Assembly (NCBI GenBank): GCA_900550105.1
Contig: URQW01000024.1
Coordinates: 1 to 38,390, forward strand
Direction of reading: 5' to 3'
Length of the DNA stretch: 38,390 bases
Source: an uncultured Pelosinus sp.
GTDB lineage: Bacteria; Bacillota; Negativicutes; UMGS1260
A program made the translations under genes and the position numbers. The notes below the pieces were generated by a model. That model made no database searches, had not been told where the DNA came from, and was given only the letters and a program-made list of their open reading frames with translations. Positions 23,594 through 32,746 of this stretch are shown in pieces; position 1 is the stretch's first letter; every line of letters starts with the position of its first letter.

Positions 23594-24370
23594 ATGAGCG
23601 AAAAAAATAAAACTGAGCAGGTTATTGGTTCAAAAAGTTGCGAAAGGAGAAAACATTCGTGCGAGTACAAAGAGTCATGCTTGGAAGAAGCTTTAAAAAA
23701 GATGTATTGTGAAAATCACCCCCAGTGCTGTCATCCACCATGTACTTGTCCACCGGGTTCATGCACCTGCCCACCTGGCTCATGTACCTGTCCACCTGGC
23801 TCATGTACTTGCCCACCTGGCTCATGTACCTGTCCACCCGGCTCATGTACCTGTCCACCCGGCTCATGTACCTGTCCAGAAGGTACTTGCCCTCAAACTA
23901 CGGAATTAGTTCAAAATCCTAGTTTTGAAATTCCTTGTACCGATGCAACTTGCAACACTTTTCAATCATGGATTGGAACAAACATCGTGAACAGTGCTCC
24001 TAAGGATGCATTGACCGGCGCTGTCGCTGCTCAGCTAGGAGCTGCCCAACCAACCGATTCCACTTTAGAACAAACAATTTGTGGAATTAGTCCAGGATGT
24101 CCCTATGAATTCACTTTTTCAGTGAATACTCAAAATCAAAGTAACACTGCCCAATTTACAGCACAAGTTATTTGGGAACCTAGCGGCACACCTGCCATTA
24201 ACCCCGCTGTTAACCCTATTGTCATAAATGGCAGTTCATCAGGTAATAGCTATGTATTTATTAAGCGCATAACGAATGTATCACCAGCCGGAACTACTTG
24301 TGCCAGAATTCTATTTACTAAAACTGGTACCGGTAATGTTCTAATAGATGATGTTTCTTTTAGGGGATAA
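23594..24370 (+). CDS. Cys/Pro heptad-repeat protein with C-terminal beta-sandwich, probable exosporium/coat protein
   Basis: 258 residues from the ATG at 23594, preceded by AAAGGAG; an upstream TTG is not needed. Residues 1-49 are charged and Cys-rich. Residues 50-98 hold seven heptads of the type CTCPPGS, the last reading CTCPEGT. From about 105 on, a domain with LVQNPSFEIP, FQSWIGTN, LEQTICGISPGCPYEFTFSV and a closing VLIDDVSF looks like a carbohydrate-binding-module-type jelly roll. No signal peptide is seen. The layout, a cross-linkable collagen-like stalk and a globular beta head, recalls exosporium filament proteins such as BclA, but no family is recognised. Weak sigma-K-like promoter upstream, terminator at 24401. 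Confidence 0.78.
   Translation: MSEKNKTEQVIGSKSCERRKHSCEYKESCLEEALKKMYCENHPQCCHPPCTCPPGSCTCPPGSCTCPPGSCTCPPGSCTCPPGSCTCPPGSCTCPEGTCPQTTELVQNPSFEIPCTDATCNTFQSWIGTNIVNSAPKDALTGAVAAQLGAAQPTDSTLEQTICGISPGCPYEFTFSVNTQNQSNTAQFTAQVIWEPSGTPAINPAVNPIVINGSSSGNSYVFIKRITNVSPAGTTCARILFTKTGTGNVLIDDVSFRG
23741..23887 (+). repeat. Seven 21-base coding tandem repeats
   Basis: Seven in-frame copies of a 21-base unit beginning TGTACCTGTCCACC encode the CTCPPGS heptads. Units differ mainly at third positions; the last diverges. Copy number is likely to vary between strains. Confidence 0.95.
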
Positions 24371-24400
24371 AAATAACTATGACTCTTTTTCACACACAAA

Positions 24401-24430
24401 AAGGCTTCCAGCAAAAACGCTGGAAGCCTT
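24401..24430 (+). terminator. Terminator after the heptad-repeat gene
   Basis: AAGGCTTCCAGC, a six-base loop, and the complementary arm. The two 12-base arms are identical to those of the terminator at 18470-18499 on the other side of the spore block. Confidence 0.8.
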
Positions 24431-24436
24431 GATTTC

Positions 24437-24460
24437 ATTGGCGGAGAGGGTGAGATTCGA
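24437..24460 (-). repeat. Displaced 3' end of tRNA-Ser (probable attachment-site repeat)
   Basis: 23 of 24 bases equal 32965-32988, the 3' end of the intact tRNA-Ser(CGA) gene including CCA, in the same orientation. The match stops inside the T-arm, so this is a fragment and not a working tRNA. The pair brackets the restriction-modification operon, as expected when an element integrates into a tRNA 3' end. Confidence 0.8.
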
Positions 24461-24469
24461 TTTCAACTC

Positions 24470-24535
24470 AACTAACAAAGAACTAACAAAGAACTAACAA
24501 AGAACTAACAAAGAACTAACAAAGAACTAACAAAA
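24470..24535. repeat. Six tandem 11-base repeats
   Basis: AACTAACAAAG occurs six times without gaps; the last unit ends in A instead of G. It lies between the tRNA-Ser fragment and the end of the AlbA-domain gene. The unit equals about one helical turn. No coding function is seen. Confidence 0.95.
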
Positions 24536-24547
24536 TTGTTCTTCTGT

Positions 24548-26281
24548 CTATTGATCTGCTAATACATAATATGATTTTTGACCTTTACCCACCAAAGTAA
24601 TTTTGTTGTTCTTTCTCATCTTTTCCAGTAAATAAGATGCCGCTCTCGTCTGAATTCCGCACAAATCGCTGACTTGAGCTCTACTAATTTGGCCATGAGC
24701 TTCCAAAAAAGCAATCACCATTGATTGTTGTTGAATTTCATCGAATCCGTGTGTACGAACAAAACCTGATGGATTTCCAGTAGCAGCAAAGGTTTGAGCT
24801 GAAAAATGATATTCGCGGTGCTGGCGTTCACCTTTAGCTGCCAAAAGTCCTCTTTCAACTAAGCGTTCTAACAAAGCACGCGCTGTTGTGCGACTTTTTT
24901 GAATCAACATTGCGATTGCATCGGCGTCAGTTCGACGCGTAATAAAAAGTTGGTTCAGCGCAATTAGTTCATCTAATGGCAACTCCTGTCCAAGTTCTTT
25001 TTCTTGCGCATAAATGAACTTGATAAAATCCTGCGAAGCTTCGCCACCTTTTAAAGTCACCCGTACCCCATACATATCAGTTTGCGAATAATCAGGTGAT
25101 GGACGTCCGTAACGTAGTTGACCTCGATAAATTTTATCTACACCCCGCCCAGACCTTTCTACCAAGCCGACTCGCTTAAACACATCCGCTAAAACATAAT
25201 TTCTTGGTGCAGGTTCATGTGTCAAAATATTATCCAGCGTTACTCCTGCAATGAGCCCGCCTGGACTTGCAATCGTGATATGATCATGGCGAATCTGTAC
25301 AAAAACACTTCCCATTCGAGAATAATCTCTATGCAGCACTGCATTATTGAGTGCTTCTCTGAAACCAAGCGAATCAAAGCGCGGAATCGGAAAACGAAAT
25401 AATCCTATCACAATCTCTTTCTCTCTATTTTGCGCCTTAAAACGCAACTCGACTTCTTCTAAGGATTGCAACAACGGCCCCTTGAAGGATTCATTGACCA
25501 AGACATCATCATTATCATCTAGTATTTGAAATAACAGCTCATGTGTCGGTAGATATTTCCTTATAGAGTCAGAGACACCAACCATTAATAATCCAGCAAT
25601 GGTTGGAACAAGCGCTTCACCACTTGTAACTACTAAACCTAATGCTTGAGCTATTTCCGTATCGGACATCTGTAAAAGTGCTCGATCACTTTCTGGTCGC
25701 CGTTGAATCATTTGACGCAAACGAGCAAATTCTATCGTATCAAGGTCGGCCAAAGTTGTTCCCCTAACCGGTTGTGAAGAGTAATCAAAGTGGCCTAAAC
25801 TAGCTAAATGACTTGCAAGCTCAAATGGATAAATTGGTCTCGTTTCTGGGCCATGAACACCTATATGTCTTTGCAGCATCCTCCCATTCGTTGTTGCACA
25901 TAGCATTGCCTGCTTTTGTACTCGTATAGCAATAACTTCCTTCTCTTCAATAACAATCACTGCCGCATCAACCATAATTGATGGTACTGTATTGTTAAAA
26001 ATAAAGCTCCTCAATAATTCTACTTGAATGGGACGATTTCGTTTAAGGTGAACACCGCTAATTGTCTTATCATCTTCTACCCCGATTAATAAAAATCCAC
26101 CCTGCGTATTTGCTAAAGCTACTACTTCTTCAAAGATTGTATTATCTTCTAAACAGCGCTTTCCCTCCGCACCTGACCGATCTGACTTGAATTCAACCGA
26201 CAACGATTCCCCTGATGCAATAATTTCAGTTACCATTCCTTTATTTAACTGCACTGATACCACCTCGCTTTGTTGTTGCAT
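24548..26281 (-). CDS. AlbA/Schlafen-domain ATP-binding protein coupled to the type I R-M operon
   Basis: 577 residues. The N-terminus (ESLSVEFKSDRSG at about 24-36, EEVVALANTQGGFLLIGVED at about 51-70) is an AlbA_2/Schlafen-type domain, which binds nucleic acids. The centre has HATPase_c_4-like motifs FREALNNAVLHRDYS, IASPGGL and VGLVERSGRGVDKIY. The C-terminus contains two winged-helix-like segments (about 440-480 and 525-575). Proteins of this build are often annotated as transcriptional regulators or RecG-like. Its ATG directly follows the hsdR stop codon (TAG-ATG), so it belongs to the hsdMSR operon. It may regulate the operon or add a nucleic-acid-directed step to the defence; neither is shown. 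Confidence 0.85.
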   Translation of the reverse strand: MQQQSEVVSVQLNKGMVTEIIASGESLSVEFKSDRSGAEGKRCLEDNTIFEEVVALANTQGGFLLIGVEDDKTISGVHLKRNRPIQVELLRSFIFNNTVPSIMVDAAVIVIEEKEVIAIRVQKQAMLCATTNGRMLQRHIGVHGPETRPIYPFELASHLASLGHFDYSSQPVRGTTLADLDTIEFARLRQMIQRRPESDRALLQMSDTEIAQALGLVVTSGEALVPTIAGLLMVGVSDSIRKYLPTHELLFQILDDNDDVLVNESFKGPLLQSLEEVELRFKAQNREKEIVIGLFRFPIPRFDSLGFREALNNAVLHRDYSRMGSVFVQIRHDHITIASPGGLIAGVTLDNILTHEPAPRNYVLADVFKRVGLVERSGRGVDKIYRGQLRYGRPSPDYSQTDMYGVRVTLKGGEASQDFIKFIYAQEKELGQELPLDELIALNQLFITRRTDADAIAMLIQKSRTTARALLERLVERGLLAAKGERQHREYHFSAQTFAATGNPSGFVRTHGFDEIQQQSMVIAFLEAHGQISRAQVSDLCGIQTRAASYLLEKMRKNNKITLVGKGQKSYYVLADQ

Positions 26282-29200
26282 CTATTTCCTTGCCGACAAA
26301 ACAAGCTGACTCCCCTGATCCTGCTTTAAAAGCTCATATACCACATTTAAAAACAAGTCCCGACTTTCCTCATTACTCAAAAGCTTAGTAGCAATATCGC
26401 GATGTGTCATAAAAGCACCACTGATAGCTTCAATCATGGCTTGCGGTAAATTTGCTTTTAATGCCTGCTCTTTTGGATTATTTGCTATCTGCGCCATTAC
26501 CATTTGGTCTTTACGCAGCGTTTCCGAAACATGTACCGCAAAAGCCACTTGGTCTGTATCACTAATGCTGGCGCCAAATGCCTGATTTAGTTTAGCAATT
26601 AACTCAGATAAATATTTTTTCTCACGATCACGTGCTTCACGCTGACCATTATCAGTAATACCGTACAACTCAGGCGTCTCCTGAATGCCATTGGTAGAAA
26701 CGCCACCAAGTGTACCACCAGTCCTTATTTTGTAATGTGTCAGACGCAAATCCCCTAAATCGACTTGCTCTGGGGCAATGCCTTTCAGTCGTTTACGCAA
26801 TAATCGCGCATAATTAGCAAAAGCCTCTAATTGCGGATCACCAAACTCAACAAGCTGTGCAATATATTCATAGCATTTCACGAACTTGCCAAGTCCTTCA
26901 CTGAAGATGAGAAGTTCATCGCGCTCTTTACATTGTTCGGCACGCTGCAAATCAGAATTTGCTTCACCAACAGCATCCCCTTCCGCATGAGCCTGTTCCC
27001 AGGCCCGTTCCCACATGGTAATACTCTCATTGAGTGCTTTCATTTTATTATTGTACCGATCTGTCGCTGCCTGTGTTAACGCATATAGTTTTTGATGCGT
27101 GACATGCGCATCTACAATGGCTGTACCAAAAGCATCCACCTCAGTTGGCGAATATAATAAAGAGCTATCTAGCCGTGCTTTTAGGTCATAGACTACATCC
27201 GTATCTTGAATATCGGCCATCTTCGCATCACGATAGAAGGTTTGAAAAGCTTTTAATATTTCTCCCGGCTCATTAGCAAAATCAATGACATAGGTTTTAT
27301 CTTTGCCAGGAAAAGTACGATTTAACCGAGATAAGGTTTGTACAACTTCAACTCCTGAAATCTTCTTATCCAAATACATAGCCACCAGTTTAGGCTGATC
27401 AAAACCGGTTTGAAATTTATTAGCTACAATCATGACTTGATATTCCGGTTGGTCAAAAACTTTGCGCATATCTCTGCCATGCAATGCGGGATTAGCATTA
27501 TTTTCATTAAACTGATAATCCTCCGCATGTTCACTATCTTGTACTTCCCTATTAGATACATCTCCAGAAAAAGCCACCATAGCACGAATGCTGCCATACC
27601 CCATGATTTCACAGTATCGGCGCAACTCCAAATGATATTTTACAGCTGCAGCTCGTGATGAAGTAACTACCATAGCTTTCGCTTGTCTATTGAGTAAATG
27701 CGCTACATTCTTACGGAAATGCTCAATAATCATTTCCACCTTCTGTGCGACATTGATTGGATGCAAAGACACCCATTTGGCTAAGGCACGCGTAGCACTT
27801 TTTTCATCGACACGACGATCCTTGTTCTCAGTAAACTGACTACCCAGCTTAAAAGCTACATCATAGCTAGTATAGTTGCGCAACACATCGAGAATAAAGC
27901 CTTCTTCAATAGCTTGTTGCATAGAGTATAAATGAAAGGCGGTCGGCGGGTTGTCCTTACTAACTGGCTTGCTTTGGTCACGAGCCCGACCAAATAAGCT
28001 GATCGTAGAATGTTTCGGCGTGGCAGTAAATGCAAAATAGCTGGCATTACCAGGGCGCTGGCGTGATGCTTGCCATACTGACAACCTTTCCTCTTTACTC
28101 AAATTGTCCCATTCGGCTTCACTTTGCCCTGTCAGCACATATCGCAAATCATCTGCCGTACTTCCGCCTGTACTGCTATGAGCTTCATCAATAATAACAG
28201 CAAAACGACGTTCACGCAGACTGGTTTCTTGTAAAATAAGTTTTTGAGCATAGGGGAAAGTTTGTAAGGTACAAATAATAATCGGCGTCCCTTCCAGCAT
28301 GGCCTGAGCTAGTTGCTGACTTTTGGGCAGACTTGATTGCTCGCGATCAATAGCACATACTACACCTGTCTGATGCTCAATTTGCCCAATTGCATCTTGT
28401 AGCTGCTTATCAAGTACCGTACGGTCTGTAACGACAACAACACTGTGAAAATACGGCTCGCCATTCGCTTGGCGCACTCGAATCAATTCATGTGCCGTCC
28501 ACGAAAAGGTATTCGTTTTGCCTGATCCTGCACTGTGTTGAATCAGATAGGGCTGGCCTGCCCCTTCGACTCTGACAGTATCAATAAGCTTGGTGACACA
28601 TTCCCACTGATGAAAGCGCGGAAAGATCAGGGCTTCTTTGATAAAGGTATGACCATTTTTGTCTTGGCCTTCCTTCTTGTTCAGTAAGACAAAGCGATGG
28701 AAAATGCGCAGCCAGTTTTCTTTCTGCAAGACCTGACGCCAAAAATAACTGACTGGATACTCACCATCCTTACTTGGTGGATTGCCACGTTTGCCATTAT
28801 TGCCACGATTAAATGGCAGGAAGGTGGTATCTTGTCCATCCAGTTTAGTCGTCATATAGATTTCACTGTCACTTAGGGCAAAATGTACGACTGCACCTCG
28901 TTTGAAAGTCAGCAACGGTTCTGTGCGGCCTGTTTTTTCATTTTTAGGCGGACGATCTTGTTTGTACTGCTGCATCGCTGCTTCGACAGACTGAGTAAAA
29001 TCGGTTTTTAATTCAACCGTCGCAACAGGAATTCCATTAATGAAAAACGCCAAATCAAGCTCATCTGTCTTATCTAAGGAATAACGCAGTTGCGGCACGA
29101 CACGCAAGCGATTTAAAGCATAACGGCGGCTGACAATTTCATTGCGGCTATCTTCCGGACGAGCGACACTCATAGTCAAATTCCCTACCCCAGCCGTCTC

Positions 29201-29476
29201 AAAGCCGTGACGCAAAACTTGCATAGTCCCGCCCTGCTTGCTTTCCAACACCTTCATCAAACGGTTTAAAACAGCTGTGTCAACGTCTGAACCATGTAAA
29301 CGTTCTAGCTTCGCCCAAGCTTCAGACTGACTTTCCCTAAGCCAACCAATAACATCTTCTGTATATAGCGCCCTAGTAAGATCATATCCATGTGCATGAC
29401 CCACTAACCAGCCAGCCGCCTCTAATTGTTCAACAATATATCGTTCAAGCTCACATTCATGATGGATTTGGCTCAT
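26282..29476 (-). CDS. hsdR: Type I restriction enzyme R subunit
   Basis: 1064 residues. The nuclease motif is near the N-terminus: D141, then E155 and K157 in VATVELKTDF. The SF2 translocase follows with Walker A HSAGSGKT (314-321), IIDEAHSS, FTATPK and late helicase motifs (NKFQTGFDQPKLVAMYLDK, QTLSRLNRTFPGK). It uses ATP to pull DNA toward the HsdM-HsdS complex and cuts at a distance. The gene overlaps the hsdS end by 20 bases and has its own GGGAGG site. All catalytic motifs are intact, so the system should be active. Confidence 0.96.
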   Translation of the reverse strand: MSQIHHECELERYIVEQLEAAGWLVGHAHGYDLTRALYTEDVIGWLRESQSEAWAKLERLHGSDVDTAVLNRLMKVLESKQGGTMQVLRHGFETAGVGNLTMSVARPEDSRNEIVSRRYALNRLRVVPQLRYSLDKTDELDLAFFINGIPVATVELKTDFTQSVEAAMQQYKQDRPPKNEKTGRTEPLLTFKRGAVVHFALSDSEIYMTTKLDGQDTTFLPFNRGNNGKRGNPPSKDGEYPVSYFWRQVLQKENWLRIFHRFVLLNKKEGQDKNGHTFIKEALIFPRFHQWECVTKLIDTVRVEGAGQPYLIQHSAGSGKTNTFSWTAHELIRVRQANGEPYFHSVVVVTDRTVLDKQLQDAIGQIEHQTGVVCAIDREQSSLPKSQQLAQAMLEGTPIIICTLQTFPYAQKLILQETSLRERRFAVIIDEAHSSTGGSTADDLRYVLTGQSEAEWDNLSKEERLSVWQASRQRPGNASYFAFTATPKHSTISLFGRARDQSKPVSKDNPPTAFHLYSMQQAIEEGFILDVLRNYTSYDVAFKLGSQFTENKDRRVDEKSATRALAKWVSLHPINVAQKVEMIIEHFRKNVAHLLNRQAKAMVVTSSRAAAVKYHLELRRYCEIMGYGSIRAMVAFSGDVSNREVQDSEHAEDYQFNENNANPALHGRDMRKVFDQPEYQVMIVANKFQTGFDQPKLVAMYLDKKISGVEVVQTLSRLNRTFPGKDKTYVIDFANEPGEILKAFQTFYRDAKMADIQDTDVVYDLKARLDSSLLYSPTEVDAFGTAIVDAHVTHQKLYALTQAATDRYNNKMKALNESITMWERAWEQAHAEGDAVGEANSDLQRAEQCKERDELLIFSEGLGKFVKCYEYIAQLVEFGDPQLEAFANYARLLRKRLKGIAPEQVDLGDLRLTHYKIRTGGTLGGVSTNGIQETPELYGITDNGQREARDREKKYLSELIAKLNQAFGASISDTDQVAFAVHVSETLRKDQMVMAQIANNPKEQALKANLPQAMIEAISGAFMTHRDIATKLLSNEESRDLFLNVVYELLKQDQGSQLVLSARK

Positions 29477-30815
29477 GAGTATCCTCCCTTAAATCGATTT
29501 TGCCAGTTACAGCGGCAGTAATTAGTGCTGATCGGCGTTCTTTGAGAAGATTGATGCTTTGTTGGATTTTTTCGCTTAATAAATCTATCCTGAAAGATTC
29601 TGCGTGTATATGTTCACAGATTAACTTCTGCTCTCTTCTTGGTGGTATCGTGAGTATCATATTTCTGATCTGTTCAAAATTCAAGCCTTCACGACCTGCG
29701 CCTGTCTGAAGAAATTCAATCTGCCTTCTAATTAGCTCACTAACAAAACAAGTAGCCATCCATACTCCAAGCTCTTTTTCAGCAGCTCGAATTATGCAAA
29801 CATGTTGATTAACATTTGCTGGTCCAATGTTCGTCAAGACATGGCAACTTCGCCCGATAGAACCTCCTGTAATATTTAATAAAATATCGCCTTCATAGAC
29901 TCGCGATCCCCTCATCTCTTCATCAATTTTTTCTGAGATATACGCAACATCCGCTAAAGACAATTTACCATCATGAACATTTTGACTACGTAAAAATATA
30001 ACTCCTGCATCCTGATAAACTTCCGCGCCACCACTAGGTGTTTTTCCACTACCAACATGTGTAGTTATATATTTAACAAGCTTTACCTCCCAATGCTCGG
30101 GTATCTCACCTAACCATGCCACCCCTGAATCCTTCATCTTTACATTAGGATCAAGTCCCTTGGTAACAGCATTTGTGATGAGCGCTTGCCGTTTTTCTTT
30201 TAACAGATCAATAAAGCGGATTTTCTTTTCTATAAGGGCGTCGATGCGAGCTGTCTCATTATCAAGATAAATAGCTATAGCTATTTGTTCTTGAACAGTA
30301 CAAACAGGAAAAGTGAGATCCCCTAATTTTTCTCCTGTAAAATGGACTATGGTTGCTTTATTACATAAAACTTCAAGCCATTTTGCTGAAGATACGGTTT
30401 GTAATAATCTTAACAACATCTCATTTCGATTATTGTTAATAGGTCTAACACGGTGAATAGAATTTTGTATAATAATAGTATCTTTTATATTATTTTTCAC
30501 GATAGCAGATCTTCCAGCTTCGCCACCTTCACAAACAAGAAGATCCCCTTGTACTATTTGATAATTTTCAATTTCCTTTTTAGAGGCCCACATAGTTTCA
30601 TTTACTTTGTCTGAAAGCATTTCCCATTGAACAGTAAGAGCTTTATAATAGGGTACCTGAATCTCCTCAGAATCCAACTGAGTAGGTTGTAACATTTTTC
30701 CCAACTGCGTATCAAATTCCCACTTCACTTTACTCATGTGCCAATGTTTAGGCACTTCTCCCAACCACGCAATCCCAGAATCCTTATATGCTGGATAAGG
30801 TTTATACTGACTCAT
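29457..30815 (-). CDS. hsdS: Type I restriction-modification specificity subunit S
   Basis: 452 residues with two target-recognition halves. Each is introduced by a repeated segment (YKDSGIAWLGEVPKHW near residue 9 and MKDSGVAWLGEIPEHW near residue 226) and ends in a conserved helical region (NETARIDALIEKKIRFIDLLKEKR; ESFRIDLLSEKIQQSINLLKERR). Each half recognises one part of a bipartite DNA target; the two recognition cores differ from one another. The start overlaps the hsdM stop (ATGA). No second or partial hsdS copy or inverted repeat is seen that would allow phase variation. Confidence 0.95.
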   Translation of the reverse strand: MSQYKPYPAYKDSGIAWLGEVPKHWHMSKVKWEFDTQLGKMLQPTQLDSEEIQVPYYKALTVQWEMLSDKVNETMWASKKEIENYQIVQGDLLVCEGGEAGRSAIVKNNIKDTIIIQNSIHRVRPINNNRNEMLLRLLQTVSSAKWLEVLCNKATIVHFTGEKLGDLTFPVCTVQEQIAIAIYLDNETARIDALIEKKIRFIDLLKEKRQALITNAVTKGLDPNVKMKDSGVAWLGEIPEHWEVKLVKYITTHVGSGKTPSGGAEVYQDAGVIFLRSQNVHDGKLSLADVAYISEKIDEEMRGSRVYEGDILLNITGGSIGRSCHVLTNIGPANVNQHVCIIRAAEKELGVWMATCFVSELIRRQIEFLQTGAGREGLNFEQIRNMILTIPPRREQKLICEHIHAESFRIDLLSEKIQQSINLLKERRSALITAAVTGKIDLREDTHEPNPS

Positions 30816-32746
30816 ACCGTCACCTCACGTAAGAGCTCGGCAATTTCCTCCTCAACGGCTCTCAGTTCCGCATCAATTTCAGCTAAACTACGTGGTGGCT
30901 GGTACTGATAAAAATAACGATTAAAATTAATTTCGTACCCAACAATTCCTACCTGCCCATCTTTTGCATCCGTTTTACTTATATCAATCCAAGCATCAGG
31001 AACATGCGGTAATACCTCTGTAGCAAAGTATTCTTCTACACTGCGACTTAATGGTACATTCTCGTACTCGCGCAAATCGGGATCAGGCAAAATCGCCTTG
31101 CCTTCCCTCACAGGCTGTGCAGTTTCGCTCTTTACACCAAATGCATTCATTACTGCTTTCATCGCTACTTTACTTAACTTCGTCACCTTAGCAGCTTGTA
31201 AAAAACCGTCGTACGAATCAAAGCTTCCAGTATCTATGAGGGCCGCAAAGGCTTCTGCATGATCACTCCCCTTGCTTTCTTGATAAATCGCCAAAGAATC
31301 TATGGTTACCTGAAAGCGCATTCGGAGAGGTCTTTCTACTGTAATACGGCGATAGCCAAAGTCTTGTGTTCGAAATACCTTGCTGGTAACGGTATCTTCC
31401 ATCGCTTCATACTGACGGGCGATTTCGGCAATCTGCTCATCAGATAAATATTTGCGCTTACTGCCTAAAGACTTACGCATAGATGTATGTAATGCTGTCC
31501 CATCAATCAACTGCACTAAATCTTTGCGAGTCTCGTCTTTATGGTTAGACAAAATCCAAATATACGTACCAATGCCCGTGTTATAGAAAAGATCTGTTGG
31601 CAAAGCAATAATGGCTTCCAACATATCTTCTTCTAGAATCCAACGACGAATCTCCGATTCCCCCGAACCAGCACTGCCGTTAAAGAGCGGTGAGCCGGAT
31701 AGAACTATACCAATACGGCTGCCTCCTAAGTGTACAGGCTTACGCTTCGAAATCAAATGCAATAAAAAGAGCAAAGATCCATCACCTACACGCGGCAGTC
31801 CCGGTCCAAAGCGACCATCATAACCTTGCTCTTTATGTTCCTTCTGCACGTCTTTCTGTACCTTTTCCCACTTCACGCCAAAGGGAGGATTCGCTAAGCA
31901 ATAGTCAAAACGCTCATAGAGCAATTGGTCATTCGACAGCGTATTGCCTAGTTTCAGGTTTTTCGTATCATACCCTTGAATCAATTTATCTGCTACCGAA
32001 ATGGCATATGTTTCCGGGTTAAGCTCTTGGGCATACGGCACAATCGTCGCATTTTCATTCCATTCATGCACCTGTTCAATGGCAGACGATAAGAATCCGC
32101 CCGTACCGGCTGCACAATCATATACGGTACGAATAACACCCTCCCCATTTAATGCAGCATGGTCAGGAGCAAAAACCAGCGTCGTCGCTAAACGCACCAC
32201 ATCGCGTGGCGTGAAAAACTCTCCTGCTGTATCATTCGCGGATTCGGCAAATTTACGAATTAAGTGCTCGAATACTAAACCCATTTCAGCATTAGAAATG
32301 ATCTCTGGATGCAAATCAACTGCCGCAAACTTTTGGGTAACCAAATATAAAAGGTTGGCTGTCTCTAACTTAGTCAACCAACCATCAAAAGCAAAATGCT
32401 CGAATACCTGCCGAGCATTAGCTGAGAAATTAGCAATGTAATCTTCCAAGTTAGCCCTAGTACTGGTCGCCCCGAGAGTATCTAGTGAAAACTGCGATAC
32501 ATTATAAAACTGCGCTTGCGCTGCAGTTGGAAGCACTAAATCTAATTCAACACCGCTATCTTTCATTGCTAGGTACTGTTGGCGTACTGCCTCACGAGTC
32601 GGCTCTAAAACACACTCCAAGCGCCGCAGGACGGTAAATGGCAGAATAATCCGACCAAACTCTGATTGTTTGAAGTCTCCACGTAGTAAATCTGCAACAT
32701 TCCATATAAAGTCTGCTAAATTCTGTTGATTCATAGTATCTGCCAT
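30812..32746 (-). CDS. hsdM: Type I restriction-modification N6-adenine methyltransferase M subunit
   Basis: 644 residues. The N-terminal helical HsdM domain (about 1-140) is followed by EFFTPRDVVRL (about 176-186), the SAM-binding motif DCAAGTGGFL (210-219) and the catalytic NPPF (286-289) of N6-adenine methyltransferases. The C-terminus ends in a long helix (YQYQPPRSLAEIDAELRAVE and on). It methylates the host target together with HsdS. It is the first gene of the hsdM-hsdS-hsdR-AlbA operon. AAGGTGG precedes the ATG, and the promoter should lie within the 32747-32920 interval, where I cannot pick a clear site. Confidence 0.96.
   Translation of the reverse strand: MADTMNQQNLADFIWNVADLLRGDFKQSEFGRIILPFTVLRRLECVLEPTREAVRQQYLAMKDSGVELDLVLPTAAQAQFYNVSQFSLDTLGATSTRANLEDYIANFSANARQVFEHFAFDGWLTKLETANLLYLVTQKFAAVDLHPEIISNAEMGLVFEHLIRKFAESANDTAGEFFTPRDVVRLATTLVFAPDHAALNGEGVIRTVYDCAAGTGGFLSSAIEQVHEWNENATIVPYAQELNPETYAISVADKLIQGYDTKNLKLGNTLSNDQLLYERFDYCLANPPFGVKWEKVQKDVQKEHKEQGYDGRFGPGLPRVGDGSLLFLLHLISKRKPVHLGGSRIGIVLSGSPLFNGSAGSGESEIRRWILEEDMLEAIIALPTDLFYNTGIGTYIWILSNHKDETRKDLVQLIDGTALHTSMRKSLGSKRKYLSDEQIAEIARQYEAMEDTVTSKVFRTQDFGYRRITVERPLRMRFQVTIDSLAIYQESKGSDHAEAFAALIDTGSFDSYDGFLQAAKVTKLSKVAMKAVMNAFGVKSETAQPVREGKAILPDPDLREYENVPLSRSVEEYFATEVLPHVPDAWIDISKTDAKDGQVGIVGYEINFNRYFYQYQPPRSLAEIDAELRAVEEEIAELLREVTV

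Noticed and set aside
24437..24460. Second tRNA-Ser gene
   Set aside because: Only the 3' 24 bases match; there is no anticodon or D-arm, so it is a fragment.
23741..24535. Short regular repeats that might suggest a CRISPR array
   Set aside because: The 21-base units are in-frame coding heptads without spacers, and the 11-base units are contiguous; no cas genes are near.
29457..30815. Phase-variable hsdS
   Set aside because: No partial hsdS copy, inverted repeat or recombinase is near; the gene is full length with two distinct recognition halves.
32001..32441. Plus-strand open frame of 146 codons inside hsdM
   Set aside because: It is antisense to the catalytic part of hsdM with no initiation signal.
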